Counted from the first letter of the stretch, positions 8,789 to 18,069 are shown. The stretch is 64,000 bases of DNA from Chryseobacterium sp. JUb7 (GCF_024806495.1 NZ_JANUFF010000002.1:186001-250000); one strand, 5' to 3'. The notes: a model not told the origin generated them from the letters alone. Numbers and translations: made by a program.

Positions 8789-9982
8789 ATGAGTACTACA
8801 AATATTTTTACTCCTTTCACTGAAGAAGAATTAATGCCGAAAGAAGAAAAGCTGGAAGTAATAAGAAAAGGAAAACAGTTCAGTATAGGCGTTCCCAAAG
8901 AAACCTGCCTAAATGAAAGAAGAACCTGCATAACACCTGATGCCGTTCAGGTTTTGGTACAGCACGGTCATGAGATCATCATAGAATCCGGAGCGGGACA
9001 AGGTTCGTTTTTTACAGATTTACAATATTCTGAATCTGGAGCAAAAATCACAAAAGATCCCAAAGAAGCTTTTGGACAGGATTTAATATTAAAAATCAAT
9101 CCTCCCACAGAAGAAGAAATTGAATTTATGAAACCTAACAGTTACTTGGTTTCAGCACTTCAGATCAATTTAAGGGATAAGGATTATTTCTTAAAACTAG
9201 CGGAGCGAAAAGTTAATGCCATTGCTTTTGAATTTATTGTAGATCAATACAAACAATTGGCTTTAGTAAGGCTTATAGGAGAAATCGCAGGTACAGTTTC
9301 TATCTTATATGCTTCTGAATTATTAGCTCTGTCAAACGGCTTAATGCTTGGAGGAATTACAGGAGTAAGACCTGCCGAAGTAGTAATTCTGGGCGCAGGC
9401 ATCGTTGGTGAATTTGCAACAAAAGCAGCCATTGGTCTGGGCGCCAGCGTAAGAGTTTTTGACAATTCACTTTCAAAATTAAGAAGACTTCACACCCTTG
9501 TTGACAGCAGGGTTCCGACATCCATCATCGATCCGAAAGAGTTAAGCAAAGCTTTAAGACGTGCCGATGTTGTGATCGGCGCACTTCCAAGATTGAATAT
9601 GACCCCTATCGTAACCGAAGAAATGGTTATGAAAATGAAAAAAGGCAGTGTCATCATCGATATTACCATCGACAACGGAAAAGTGATCGAAACTTCTGAA
9701 CTTACAACCATGGAAGACCCTTATATTATCAAACATGGTGTTATCCACTGTGGACTTCCAAATCTTACCTCAAGAATGCCGAGAACAACCACAAAGGCCA
9801 TCTCAAATTTCTTCCTTTCCTATATTTTAAATTACGATGAAGAAGGCGGTTTCGAAAACATGTTGGTTCGCAAAAATGATATGAAACAGAGTCTTTACAT
9901 GTATAAAGGCAGACACACGAAAAAAATCATCTGCGACCGTTTCGGGCTTACTTATCACGATATCAATCTTTTAATTTTCTAA
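8789..9982 (+). CDS. ald: Alanine dehydrogenase (AlaDH/PNT family)
   Basis: NAD-dependent oxidative deamination of L-alanine to pyruvate and ammonia. 397 residues, about 25 longer than classic Ald because of an N-terminal extension before the GVPKE segment that opens the AlaDH/PNT N-terminal domain. The NAD-binding Rossmann fold shows GAGIVG (about residue 205). Flavobacterial AlaDH-like proteins with this extension are common, and exact substrate preference is not provable from sequence. Its stop codon overlaps the ATG of the next gene by one base, indicating translational coupling. Confidence 0.85.
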   Translation: MSTTNIFTPFTEEELMPKEEKLEVIRKGKQFSIGVPKETCLNERRTCITPDAVQVLVQHGHEIIIESGAGQGSFFTDLQYSESGAKITKDPKEAFGQDLILKINPPTEEEIEFMKPNSYLVSALQINLRDKDYFLKLAERKVNAIAFEFIVDQYKQLALVRLIGEIAGTVSILYASELLALSNGLMLGGITGVRPAEVVILGAGIVGEFATKAAIGLGASVRVFDNSLSKLRRLHTLVDSRVPTSIIDPKELSKALRRADVVIGALPRLNMTPIVTEEMVMKMKKGSVIIDITIDNGKVIETSELTTMEDPYIIKHGVIHCGLPNLTSRMPRTTTKAISNFFLSYILNYDEEGGFENMLVRKNDMKQSLYMYKGRHTKKIICDRFGLTYHDINLLIF

Positions 9983-10353
9983 TGAAAAAACTGAAATTCT
10001 TTTTTATCGGTCTCATTCCGGGACTTGCTATTGTATTTTTTGTATTGAATAAAAAAGGGGCAAGCTGCAGTGGCTATCTTCCCAACAGTCGTGTGATTGC
10101 AGAAACCCTTTCTAAAGAATTTAAATATTCTGAAGAATTTAAAGGAGAAATGACAGCATTGAAGATCGATGAAAAATTCCTTAAAGACAGTATTATTACC
10201 AATGGAAAAGTAGATTTCGACAAAAGTCATGCACAGAAAAAACCTTGTCCTGATTATCTTTTAGTTTATCCTAAAGAAAATCCTACATACGAAATTACAT
10301 TTGAAAAATGTGAGGAAACGACAACGTTGAATTCTTTGAAGAAATTGAAATAA
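9982..10353 (+). CDS. Small membrane-anchored protein of unknown function
   Basis: 123 residues with one N-terminal hydrophobic segment (about residues 5-22) that can be an uncleaved anchor or a signal sequence, then a soluble Lys/Glu-rich domain with three Cys residues (SCSGY, KKPCPDY, FEKCEE). The compact soluble part resembles DUF4258-type small proteins, but this is tentative. The ATG overlaps the stop of ald (TAATG), so it is translationally coupled to it and probably functionally linked. Confidence 0.65.
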   Translation: MKKLKFFFIGLIPGLAIVFFVLNKKGASCSGYLPNSRVIAETLSKEFKYSEEFKGEMTALKIDEKFLKDSIITNGKVDFDKSHAQKKPCPDYLLVYPKENPTYEITFEKCEETTTLNSLKKLK

Positions 10354-10524
10354 ATAACTTTACACCAAAAAATCTGTTTGCTTCGCGAAGCATTTATGCC
10401 TTTGCTACCCTTGAAATTAGAGTTATCTTTATTAAAACTTTGCGTTTAAATAAAAAAAGATGCTTCGACATGCTCAACATGACATTTTGCTAATACTATA
10501 GAAAGAAATAAAACATTTAAATCA
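10354..10524. repeat. Intergenic segment resembling decayed dispersed repeats
   Basis: 171 bases between the small membrane protein and the sensor kinase. It holds a perfect CTTCGCGAAG palindrome (about 10382-10391) and a GATGCTTCGACATGCTCA-like stretch near 10460, a phrase I associate with dispersed intergenic repeats of flavobacteria. No gene seen. Copy number elsewhere cannot be determined here. Confidence 0.35.
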
Positions 10525-11295
10525 ATGGAAGGCAATTACTACATGATTCATGATTATCTGATATTCACTGGAGTATTTGCTATTTTCTTTTTTCTTACGG
10601 TAAGCATTTATTTATTCAGCCAGAATCAGAAATTTAAGATCCGAAATGCCAAACTTTCAGAAGCCAATAAAATAATAGAACAAAGATTAAATGAAGTTCA
10701 GCTCGAACACATCGGAACAAAGCTGAACCCACATTTATTTAAAAACATTTTAAACTCTGTTCAGTCGCATGCCTATCAGACATACATGTCACTGGACAAG
10801 CTTGCCAATGTTTTAGACTATATTTTATACGAAAGCAATAATAAATTTGTAAGCCCGAAAGAAGAATTAAACTTTGCATTAAGTCTTATCGAAATCAATA
10901 AGATCAAAATTAATCCGCTCTTTGATTTTAGAATTAAATCTAAAATTGATAAATCCGACGCGGTATATGAGGAAAAAGTTTTTGCACCTTTAATTTCTGT
11001 TGATTTAATTGAGAATGCCTTTAAGCACACTGATTTTTTAGCCCAGGATTCATTTATAGCGATCCATATGGAACTTGAGAACGGTATTTTCACCATGAAA
11101 GTCAGCAATAAAGCTTCTTTAAAAAATGTGCTGGAAAAAGAAAAAAGTGGTTTCGGAAGCCAGTCTTTAGACCAAAGGCTGAAAATGATCTACAACAATT
11201 ACTATTCGCTTCAAAAAAACTCAAAAAACGGTATCTTCACAGCAGAATTAACAATCAATTTAGGAGAATTTTATGATAAAATGCGTTATTCTTGA
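10525..11295 (+). CDS. LytS/YehU-type sensor histidine kinase
   Basis: 256 residues. One membrane segment (about 12-32), a short coiled linker, then the His_kinase (PF06580) domain with phosphoacceptor His70 in KLNPHLFKNILNS, and an ATPase domain with N-box DLIENAFKH. There is no recognisable extracellular sensor domain, so the signal may be sensed in the membrane or through a partner. It overlaps the following response regulator gene by 23 bases, so the pair is cotranscribed and coupled. In-frame ATG codons at 10525 and six codons later are both possible starts. Confidence 0.9.
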   Translation: MEGNYYMIHDYLIFTGVFAIFFFLTVSIYLFSQNQKFKIRNAKLSEANKIIEQRLNEVQLEHIGTKLNPHLFKNILNSVQSHAYQTYMSLDKLANVLDYILYESNNKFVSPKEELNFALSLIEINKIKINPLFDFRIKSKIDKSDAVYEEKVFAPLISVDLIENAFKHTDFLAQDSFIAIHMELENGIFTMKVSNKASLKNVLEKEKSGFGSQSLDQRLKMIYNNYYSLQKNSKNGIFTAELTINLGEFYDKMRYS

Positions 11296-11983
11296 CGATG
11301 AATTACTGGCTATCAGCTACTTAAAACTTCTATGCGAGCAGATTGACCATGTAGAGGTTGTAAAAGCATTCAATGATCCTAAAATATTTTTAAATGAAAT
11401 AGACAGCCTTGACTGCAACCTTTGCATCTTAGATATTGAAATGCCGGGAATGACCGGATTACAGGTCGCAGAATTGATTTCCGATTCAAAAAAAATCATT
11501 TTCACCACTGCTTACAAAGAATACGCCGCTGAAGCTTTCGATTTAAACGTTGTCGATTACGTAAGGAAACCCATTAAAAAAGAACGGCTGATCCAGGCAT
11601 TTGAAAAAGCCAAACAATTGGTACAGACTCCACAAAAGAAAGATTTTATCGAATGGAATACCAATATCGGAAAAACTGTTATTTTCACTGAACAGATTGC
11701 CTATATTAAAACCTCCGAAATAGACAGTCGCGATAAAGACATTATCCTCAATGACGGAACGACCATCGTATTAAAAAATCTAAGCTTTAAAAATCTTCTG
11801 GAAATGCTTCCTTCAAAAGATTTTGCTCAGGTCAATAAAAAAGAAATCATTGCATTATCTTCTATCAAAGTTTTTTCAACAAACGAAATTATTACTACAA
11901 TTTCAATAGAAGGAGAGAATTTTTTAAAGCTACAAATCGGAGAAACTTATAAAAATTCATTAATGGAAATGTTTGGAAAGTAG
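11273..11983 (+). CDS. LytTR-type response regulator
   Basis: 236 residues. Receiver domain at 1-115 with acidic Asp8/Asp9, phosphoacceptor Asp54 in LDIEMPG, the FTTAY segment and Lys99 in VRKP. The C-terminal part (about 135-236) fits a LytTR DNA-binding domain but is diverged: the usual Lys-rich sheet region is weak. Partner of the overlapping kinase gene. Targets unknown; the adjacent secreted protein gene at 12094 is a candidate because of position only. Confidence 0.88.
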   Translation: MIKCVILDDELLAISYLKLLCEQIDHVEVVKAFNDPKIFLNEIDSLDCNLCILDIEMPGMTGLQVAELISDSKKIIFTTAYKEYAAEAFDLNVVDYVRKPIKKERLIQAFEKAKQLVQTPQKKDFIEWNTNIGKTVIFTEQIAYIKTSEIDSRDKDIILNDGTTIVLKNLSFKNLLEMLPSKDFAQVNKKEIIALSSIKVFSTNEIITTISIEGENFLKLQIGETYKNSLMEMFGK

Positions 11984-12062
11984 ATTTTTCAAAGGTTTTT
12001 GGTTTCATTACAAAATTTAACAGCTTTATTACATCCTCCCATTTTAAAACATTTGGACGGCT

Positions 12063-12070
12063 TACTTTTG
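12063..12070 (+). promoter_or_regulatory. Candidate -7 box for the 12094 gene
   Basis: TACTTTTG matches the Bacteroidetes -7 consensus TANNTTTG, 24 bases before the start codon. No TTG is seen at the expected -33 distance, so this is tentative. Confidence 0.4.
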
Positions 12071-12093
12071 CCCTCTGATTAAATGATTTTATA

Positions 12094-12483
12094 ATGAAAA
12101 AACTTCTTTATGCCTGTGGAATTCTCATATCCTGTTTTTGTTTTGCCCAGCAATCAGAAACCAGCATCAAAGCTTCATTTTTTGACGGAATTGCTGTAGC
12201 CGGATATGTAGACCATGGAGCTTTCATCAATTTTACAGGTCCAAACGTGAGCCTTAAAAATAAAGATTTGAAATTTATTCTGGGAATGCTCCCTTCGTTA
12301 CGAATAAAAGAGGACAAATCTGAGGGGACAAAAAACAGTGCCATTACTCCAAATCTGGGAGCAGGCCTTACGGTCGTTTACAAAAAATTAGCCGTACAGA
12401 TTCCTGTATATTACAACACTAAAACTTCAGCTCAAAACGGAGCCTGGAAAATGGGAATCGGGCTTGGATATTCTTTCAGATAG
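12094..12483 (+). CDS. Secreted, probably small outer-membrane beta-barrel protein
   Basis: 129 residues with a signal peptide ending in CFAQQ (about residue 19). The mature part has alternating hydrophobic residues and ends in GLGYSFR, a terminal aromatic-x-Arg/Phe pattern typical of outer-membrane strands. Function unknown; it may be the downstream target of the preceding two-component pair, from which it is separated by 110 bases. Confidence 0.65.
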   Translation: MKKLLYACGILISCFCFAQQSETSIKASFFDGIAVAGYVDHGAFINFTGPNVSLKNKDLKFILGMLPSLRIKEDKSEGTKNSAITPNLGAGLTVVYKKLAVQIPVYYNTKTSAQNGAWKMGIGLGYSFR

Positions 12484-12579
12484 GTTTTCATTACATTATT
12501 TGTAATGCTTATTACATTTTAAAAGTAAAAACAATTATCTTAATTATATTCTTATCAACTTTGCAAAAATTTAGGAATC

Positions 12580-14868
12580 ATGAATTTGGGGAAATATAAA
12601 AATATTATTTTTTACGTCTGTACAATTGCATTTTTTTCATGTCTGATGTATTGGTTTTTTGTAGAAGGAAAAACATTGGAAATTGGAGAAAATATCGCTC
12701 CGAGTAAAGCAACAGGCTCTACCATGTGGGAGAATTTCACAGACTCATTCTTAACGAACCTTCACCATCCGCTGGCTCTTCTTCTGGCTCAGATCGTTAC
12801 GATCATTATGGTGGCAAAACTTTTCGGATGGATCTGCGTAAAACTGAAACAACCTTCTGTAATCGGTGAAATGATTGCTGGTATCGTTTTGGGACCTTCC
12901 CTTTTTGGGTTGTACTTCCCGGAGCTTTCGGCATTTATTTTTCCGAAAGAATCATTGGGTAATTTACAGTTTCTAAGCCAGATTGGTTTGATCCTGTTTA
13001 TGTATATCGTAGGAATGGAACTCGACCTGAGTGTTTTGAGAAAAAAAGCTCATGATGCTGTAGTAATAAGCCATGCAAGTATCATTATCCCATTTGCACT
13101 GGGAGTTGGGTTATCCTATTTTATCTATAAAGAATTTGCTCCTGAGGGAATCCAGTTCACTTCGTTTGCGTTATTTATAGCCATTGCCATGAGCATTACC
13201 GCTTTTCCTGTTTTGGCGAGAATCGTTCAGGAGCGAAACCTTCATAAAACAAAAATAGGAACCGTTGTGATTACCTGTGCCGCTGCGGATGACATTACAG
13301 CATGGTGTATTCTGGCCGCAGTTATTGCCATTGTAAAAGCAGGGTCATTCTCAGGATCAATATTTGTTATTTTAATGGCGATTTTATATGTTTTTATTAT
13401 GATAAAAGCAGTAAGACCGTTTCTTAACAGGATCGCAGAATCACAAAAAGGAAAAGGCTTCATCAGCAAAGCATTAGTAGCCGTATTTTTCTTAATTCTG
13501 ATCATCTCTTCTTACGCAACAGAAGTGATCGGAATTCATGCGCTTTTTGGAGCATTCATGGCGGGTGCTATTATGCCTGAAAATGTAAAATTCAGAAACC
13601 TTTTTGTAGAAAAAGTAGAAGATGTGGCACTGGTTCTTCTCCTTCCTCTTTTCTTTGTATTTACAGGATTGAGAACACAGATCGGATTACTGAACGATCC
13701 ACATCTATGGAAAATAGGAGGCTTCATTATTCTGACAGCAGTTGTAGGAAAATTTGCAGGAAGTGCATTAACCGCGAGATTCCTGAAGATCAGCTGGAAA
13801 GACAGTCTCACCATTGGTGCATTAATGAATACCAGAGGACTTACCGAACTTATTGTCCTGAATATCGGGTATGATCTGGGAGTTTTAGGCCCGGAATTAT
13901 TTGCAATGCTTGTCATCATGGCGTTATTTACCACCTTCATGACAGGACCTTGTCTTGATCTTATCAACTATCTTTTTAAAGGTAAAAAATCAATGATAGA
14001 AGACGAAGAAAATGAGGAGAATGATGCAAAATACAGGGTTCTTTTGTCTTTTGAAACTCCGGAAGCCGGAAGTACATTATTAAAGTTAGCTGATAATCTA
14101 ACTCATAAAATGAACGGAAATAAAAGCGTAACTGCCATGAACATTGCTCCTGTAGATGAGCTTCACGCCTTTGATATTGATGATTTTGAAAAAGAGCAGT
14201 TTAAAGACGTAATCGAAACATCACACGAACTAAAACTGGAAGTTACCACTCTTTTCAAGGCGTCAACAGACGTTGAAAATGATCTTACCAATATCACAAA
14301 CAAAGGAAACTACGATCTTCTTCTGATCATGCTTGGAAAATCAATGTATGAGGGAAGCTTACTCGGAAGACTGTTAGGATTTACCACAAAAATTATCAAT
14401 CCTGAAAAATTATTAAATACCGTGAAAGGAAAAGGAAATATTTTCAACAATTCCCCTTTTGACGATATCACTCTTCAGGTTTTAGAAAAAGCGAATATTC
14501 CTGTTGGAATTTTGGTTGAAAAAGAATTTCAGTCTGCGGACAGAGTTTTTGTTCCGATCTTTAATTTAAGTGATTTTTATCTTCTTGAATATGCAAAAAG
14601 ACTGATCAACAACAACAATTCTCAAATCATTATTCTTGATGTTGCAGGACAGATCAGAAGCAATATTGAGGTAAAGGAACTCATCAGAAGTATCGAACAA
14701 GTCGCACCCAACCACATCACTTTATATAACGAGAAGAAAATAGAGAAGGAATTTCTGAATTCCCAGGATCTTATGTTAATCAGCAGCAAGAGCTGGAAAA
14801 ACCTGATAGATACAAAGAGCCTTTGGCTTTCGGATATCCCGTCTACATTGATCATCTCAAATCCATAA
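12580..14868 (+). CDS. Cation:proton antiporter, CPA2 family, with cytosolic C-terminal domain
   Basis: 762 residues. An N-terminal membrane helix and linker precede about 12 transmembrane helices (roughly 60-465) of the Na+/H+ exchanger fold. The CPA2 landmarks are visible: QPSVIGEMIAGIVLGPS, and the paired acidic ion-binding site in CAAADDITAWC. The C-terminal 300 residues are cytosolic, with two regions that look like universal-stress-protein modules. Likely roles are K+ or Na+ exchange for protons and pH or osmotic homeostasis; the ion cannot be told from sequence. Monocistronic. Confidence 0.9.
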   Translation: MNLGKYKNIIFYVCTIAFFSCLMYWFFVEGKTLEIGENIAPSKATGSTMWENFTDSFLTNLHHPLALLLAQIVTIIMVAKLFGWICVKLKQPSVIGEMIAGIVLGPSLFGLYFPELSAFIFPKESLGNLQFLSQIGLILFMYIVGMELDLSVLRKKAHDAVVISHASIIIPFALGVGLSYFIYKEFAPEGIQFTSFALFIAIAMSITAFPVLARIVQERNLHKTKIGTVVITCAAADDITAWCILAAVIAIVKAGSFSGSIFVILMAILYVFIMIKAVRPFLNRIAESQKGKGFISKALVAVFFLILIISSYATEVIGIHALFGAFMAGAIMPENVKFRNLFVEKVEDVALVLLLPLFFVFTGLRTQIGLLNDPHLWKIGGFIILTAVVGKFAGSALTARFLKISWKDSLTIGALMNTRGLTELIVLNIGYDLGVLGPELFAMLVIMALFTTFMTGPCLDLINYLFKGKKSMIEDEENEENDAKYRVLLSFETPEAGSTLLKLADNLTHKMNGNKSVTAMNIAPVDELHAFDIDDFEKEQFKDVIETSHELKLEVTTLFKASTDVENDLTNITNKGNYDLLLIMLGKSMYEGSLLGRLLGFTTKIINPEKLLNTVKGKGNIFNNSPFDDITLQVLEKANIPVGILVEKEFQSADRVFVPIFNLSDFYLLEYAKRLINNNNSQIIILDVAGQIRSNIEVKELIRSIEQVAPNHITLYNEKKIEKEFLNSQDLMLISSKSWKNLIDTKSLWLSDIPSTLIISNP

Positions 14869-14998
14869 AATTTGTTTTTAGAATGTGAATGCGTGAATAT
14901 TGCTGAGTAAATAAATGGTTAAATTAAATTGATAGGTTAATTGACTTGCACAGCAAAATTCACCATTCCTTTTTTTAATTCAATTAAAAAATATTTCT

Positions 14999-15006
14999 TA
15001 CCTTCG
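14999..15006 (+). promoter_or_regulatory. Candidate -7 box of the tyrA transcript
   Basis: TACCTTCG is a one-base variant of TANNTTTG. It would place the transcript start at about 15010-15013, at or very near the GTG of the leader ORF, so the leader peptide would be translated from an almost leaderless mRNA. No TTG at -33 is evident. Confidence 0.45.
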
Positions 15007-15010
15007 CATT

Positions 15011-15067
15011 GTGATTACAAACAACGGAACATATTATTATAGAATTTTAACCTCAGATTTGGGATAG
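15011..15067 (+). CDS. Putative tyrosine-rich leader peptide of tyrA
   Basis: A GTG-initiated 18-codon frame encoding VITNNGTYYYRILTSDLG (first residue Met if initiated) and ending in TAG at 15065. Three consecutive TAT (Tyr) codons lie at 15032-15040. A strong intrinsic terminator begins 22 bases after the stop and tyrA follows 71 bases after it. This is the classic layout of translation-coupled attenuation, with the regulatory codons matching the end product of the downstream enzyme. The start codon and expression are inferred. Confidence 0.65.
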   Translation: MITNNGTYYYRILTSDLG

Positions 15068-15115
15068 AGATTCTTATGTATATAAACTAAACCTCGTCCT
15101 AGGACGGGGTTTTTT
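15058..15115 (+). promoter_or_regulatory. Attenuator: terminator and possible antiterminator before tyrA
   Basis: Terminator stem: 15089-15098 pairs with 15103-15112 around a CTAG loop (AAACCTCGTC with GACGGGGTTT, one G-U), followed by T to 15115. A competing helix is possible: 15058-15064 (TTTGGGA) with 15097-15103 (TCCTAGG, three wobble pairs) plus GAG 15067-15069 with CTC 15093-15095. A ribosome at the leader stop codon would cover the first strand and allow termination; one stalled on the Tyr codons would leave it free. The terminator is clear, the antiterminator is a hand-drawn proposal. Confidence 0.6.
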
Positions 15116-15138
15116 GATTTAAAAAAGCAGTAAAAAAA

Positions 15139-15984
15139 ATGAAAATAAGTATAATTGGAGTAGGTTTGATCGGAGGTTCAATAGCATTAAAATTAAGGGA
15201 AAATGGTATTGCCGATTTTATTTACGGAATTGATAACAGTGATAAGTACCTTAATGAAGCATTAGATCTTAAAATAATCGATGCTAAAGTCGATCTGGAA
15301 TACGGAATCAAAAATTCTGATTTGATTATTCTTGCTATCCCTGTAGACTCTGCAAGAAAAACCCTTCCAGATATCCTTGATTTAATATCTGAAAATCAAA
15401 CAGTAATGGATGCCGGATCTACAAAAGCAGGAATCGTAAAGGCAGTTGAAAATCATCCAAAACGCTCACGATTCGTTGCTTTTCACCCGATGTGGGGAAC
15501 GGAAAATAACGGTCCGAAATCTGCTGTTTCAGAAAGCTTTTCCGGGAAAGCCGGCGTTATCTGCAATAAAGAGGATTCTGCTCCGGATGCCTTACAACTG
15601 GTTGAAAAAATTGTTGAAACTCTGGGAATGCATTTAATTTATATGAATGCCGAAGACCACGACGTTCACACTGCTTATATTTCACATATTTCACATATTA
15701 CATCCTATGCTTTAGCCAATACTGTTTTGGAAAAAGAGCGTGAAGAAGAAACTATTTTTCAACTGGCAAGTTCGGGATTTTCGAGCACTGTCCGTCTTGC
15801 AAAATCCCATCCCGAAATGTGGGTTCCGATTTTCAAACAGAATAAAGAAAACGTTCTGGATGTATTAAACGAACATATTTCACAGTTAAGAAAATTCAAA
15901 GCCGCTTTGGAAAAAGAGAATTTTGAATATCTTGGGGAGTTGATTTCTAATGCGAATAAGATTAGAGGGATTTTGGATAAGTAA
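15139..15984 (+). CDS. tyrA: Prephenate dehydrogenase
   Basis: Converts prephenate to 4-hydroxyphenylpyruvate, the committed step to tyrosine. 281 residues, the monofunctional size. Rossmann motif GVGLIGG at residues 7-13; the substrate-site region with DAGSTKAGI, FHPMWGTE and HTAYISHISH is typical. No chorismate mutase domain is fused and no other aromatic-pathway gene is adjacent, so tyrA is a stand-alone unit here, controlled by the leader described upstream. Confidence 0.95.
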   Translation: MKISIIGVGLIGGSIALKLRENGIADFIYGIDNSDKYLNEALDLKIIDAKVDLEYGIKNSDLIILAIPVDSARKTLPDILDLISENQTVMDAGSTKAGIVKAVENHPKRSRFVAFHPMWGTENNGPKSAVSESFSGKAGVICNKEDSAPDALQLVEKIVETLGMHLIYMNAEDHDVHTAYISHISHITSYALANTVLEKEREEETIFQLASSGFSSTVRLAKSHPEMWVPIFKQNKENVLDVLNEHISQLRKFKAALEKENFEYLGELISNANKIRGILDK

Positions 15985-16030
15985 AATTATTGTCTTAAGA
16001 AAGTTTTAGATAAAATTTAAATTATTAAAT

Positions 16031-16351
16031 GTGGCAAAAGTAATAACTGTTCCAAAAAATAAAGAAACAGAAATTGCATTAGATTATAATTTAGCATCTC
16101 CTGAGCAAATTGTAGAACTCAACTTAACAAATATCCAGCTTGAAAAATTGTGGAATGATGGCATCTTTCATTTAATTAATAAAGTATCAAACAGCAATAT
16201 AGATGATTTTGAAGATGAACACATTACAAATTTAAATGACATTTATAATACATTGAATGAATTAAAGAAAAATCCAAATTGTTCTGGAGATATTATTGAA
16301 ATGTTTGAACTGGCTTTATCATATAAAACTAGTATCCATTTTTGTTTCTAA
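16031..16351 (+). CDS. Small hypothetical protein
   Basis: 106 residues, acidic, with Leu/Asn-rich helices, no signal peptide and no membrane segment. A GTG start at 16031 is used because the overlapping ATG at 16029 is in another frame and stops at once. No family recognised. It follows tyrA by 46 bases without a clear terminator, so it may be on the tyrA transcript, although a functional link is not evident. Confidence 0.5.
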   Translation: MAKVITVPKNKETEIALDYNLASPEQIVELNLTNIQLEKLWNDGIFHLINKVSNSNIDDFEDEHITNLNDIYNTLNELKKNPNCSGDIIEMFELALSYKTSIHFCF

Positions 16352-16446
16352 TTATTAATATAAACTTAAACATCATATTTGTCATTCTTGACGAAGGAAG
16401 AATCCAAAGCTTTTTATTTGAAAATAATCGAGTGCTTATTAACAAA

Positions 16447-16471
16447 AAAGATCCCGAAAATCGAGATCTTT
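16447..16471 (-). terminator. Terminator after the serine dehydratase gene
   Basis: AAAGATC (16447-16453) pairs with GATCTTT (16465-16471); on the minus strand the stem is followed by T residues (A run at 16444-16449 on the plus strand). Confidence 0.65.
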
Positions 16472-16494
16472 ATATTATAAAATTCATTATTACA

Positions 16495-17913
16495 TTAACA
16501 CTCAGGAACATTGACTGCAATTGCCAATCCACCTTCAGAAGTTTCTTTAAATCGATCATTCATAGAAAGCGCGGTTTCCCACATGGTCTGAATAACTTCA
16601 TCCAGGGTTACTTTTGCTTTTGCAGGATCGCTTTCAAGAGCAATATTGGCAGCAGTGATTGCTTTTATCGCACCCATCGTATTTCTTTCAATACAGGGAA
16701 TCTGCACCAAGCCTCTGATCGGATCACACGTTAAGCCCAAATGGTGTTCCATCGCAATTTCGGCGGCCATTAAAACCTGTCCGACACTTCCGCCAAGAAT
16801 TTCAGTAAGACCGGCAGCAGCCATTGCAGATGAAACTCCTACTTCCGCCTGACAGCCTCCCATTGCTGCAGAAATCGTCGCATTTTTCTTAAATAAAGTT
16901 CCGATTTCTCCGGCAACCAACAAAAATCTTGCAATATCATCTTCACTGGTAAAATCCGTGAAGGCCTGAGAGTACATTAAGACAGCAGGAATTACTCCGC
17001 TTGCTCCATTGGTAGGCGCTGTAATAATTCTTCCGAAGCTTGCATTTTCTTCATTAACAGCCAGTGCAAAACAGGCAATCCATTTATTAATATTGGTAAA
17101 ATTTTCTTCGGCATCTACTACCTGCTGAAACCATTCATCTTTATTTTTATAAATCTGTTCTCCTAAAAGCTTACGGTTCATTCCGGCTGCTCTTCGGGTA
17201 ACATTCAAACCTCCGGGCAAAATCCCTTCTTTATTTACCCCTTTATAAATACATTCTTTGATCTGTTGCCAGATATAAAGCGCTTCCTGTCTTGTTTCTT
17301 CCTGAGTTCTCCAGCTTTCTTCATTAATTAAAATTAAATCCGACATTTTTTTAAATCCTAATTTTTCGCAATATTTTGCAATATCTGACGATTTATGACA
17401 AGGATATAAAGTACGAACACACTGCTTTTCGATAGAATTTTTTTCCTGGCTTTTGATAAAACCTCCGCCTACAGAATAAAAATCCTGAACAAGCTCGGTA
17501 CCATTTTCAAAAACGGCTTTAAAAATCATTCCGTTGGGATGAAAATCAAGAGACTTTTGCATATTCAACACCAAATGATGTCCGTAAATAAAAGGAATTT
17601 CCTTTTCGCCACCCAAATTAAGAATCTGCGTACTTTTTATTTTTTCTATTTTCTCATCAATCTTTGTTGTATCAATGGTTTTAAAATCTTCACCATTCAG
17701 GCCAAGCATTCCGGCAATATCAGTACCATGCCCGATCCCCGTTTTAGCGAGTGAGCCGAAGAATTCGAGAAAAACTTCTTTCACCTCAGCGATTGATCTT
17801 TCTCTTTTTATAATTCTGATAAATGCAGACGCTGCATTCCAGGGGCCCATTGTATGCGAACTGGAAGGACCTATTCCTACTTTAATAATCTCAAAAACCG
17901 ATATTGACTCCAT
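16495..17913 (-). CDS. sdaA: L-serine ammonia-lyase (iron-sulfur L-serine dehydratase)
   Basis: Deaminates L-serine to pyruvate and ammonia. 472 residues: single-chain enzyme with the beta-type domain first (GIGPSSSHTMGPW at residues 12-24) and the catalytic alpha domain after about 190. Iron-sulfur ligand candidates are Cys in GGCQAE, LTCDPI and IPCIER, and the GASGVIP and TxxAAMG segments are typical. The product ammonia fits with the neighbouring ammonium channel gene on the same strand, though the two are separately promoted. Confidence 0.95.
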   Translation of the reverse strand: MESISVFEIIKVGIGPSSSHTMGPWNAASAFIRIIKRERSIAEVKEVFLEFFGSLAKTGIGHGTDIAGMLGLNGEDFKTIDTTKIDEKIEKIKSTQILNLGGEKEIPFIYGHHLVLNMQKSLDFHPNGMIFKAVFENGTELVQDFYSVGGGFIKSQEKNSIEKQCVRTLYPCHKSSDIAKYCEKLGFKKMSDLILINEESWRTQEETRQEALYIWQQIKECIYKGVNKEGILPGGLNVTRRAAGMNRKLLGEQIYKNKDEWFQQVVDAEENFTNINKWIACFALAVNEENASFGRIITAPTNGASGVIPAVLMYSQAFTDFTSEDDIARFLLVAGEIGTLFKKNATISAAMGGCQAEVGVSSAMAAAGLTEILGGSVGQVLMAAEIAMEHHLGLTCDPIRGLVQIPCIERNTMGAIKAITAANIALESDPAKAKVTLDEVIQTMWETALSMNDRFKETSEGGLAIAVNVPEC

Positions 17914-17940
17914 ATAAATGATTAATCACATTTCCATTAA

Positions 17941-17948
17941 CAAAGATA
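17941..17948 (-). promoter_or_regulatory. Candidate -7 box of the serine dehydratase gene
   Basis: The minus strand reads TATCTTTG (TANNTTTG) 28 bases before the start codon. No TTG at the expected -33 distance. Confidence 0.45.
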
Positions 17949-18069
17949 CATGATAAATCTAATAAATTTTGGATGACTTTCGACCCAGACCGGTAATTTT
18001 CATTCAATATAAATAACAATACAAATCTCTTCTTAACACTACTTATTCCGTCCAATTTATTTTAAAATG

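Noticed and set aside
13536..13967. 143-codon open frame on the minus strand inside the antiporter gene
   Set aside because: Antisense shadow of a long membrane protein gene with no independent signals.
16342..16734. 130-codon plus-strand frame overlapping the serine dehydratase gene
   Set aside because: It is mostly antisense to the well-conserved enzyme gene.
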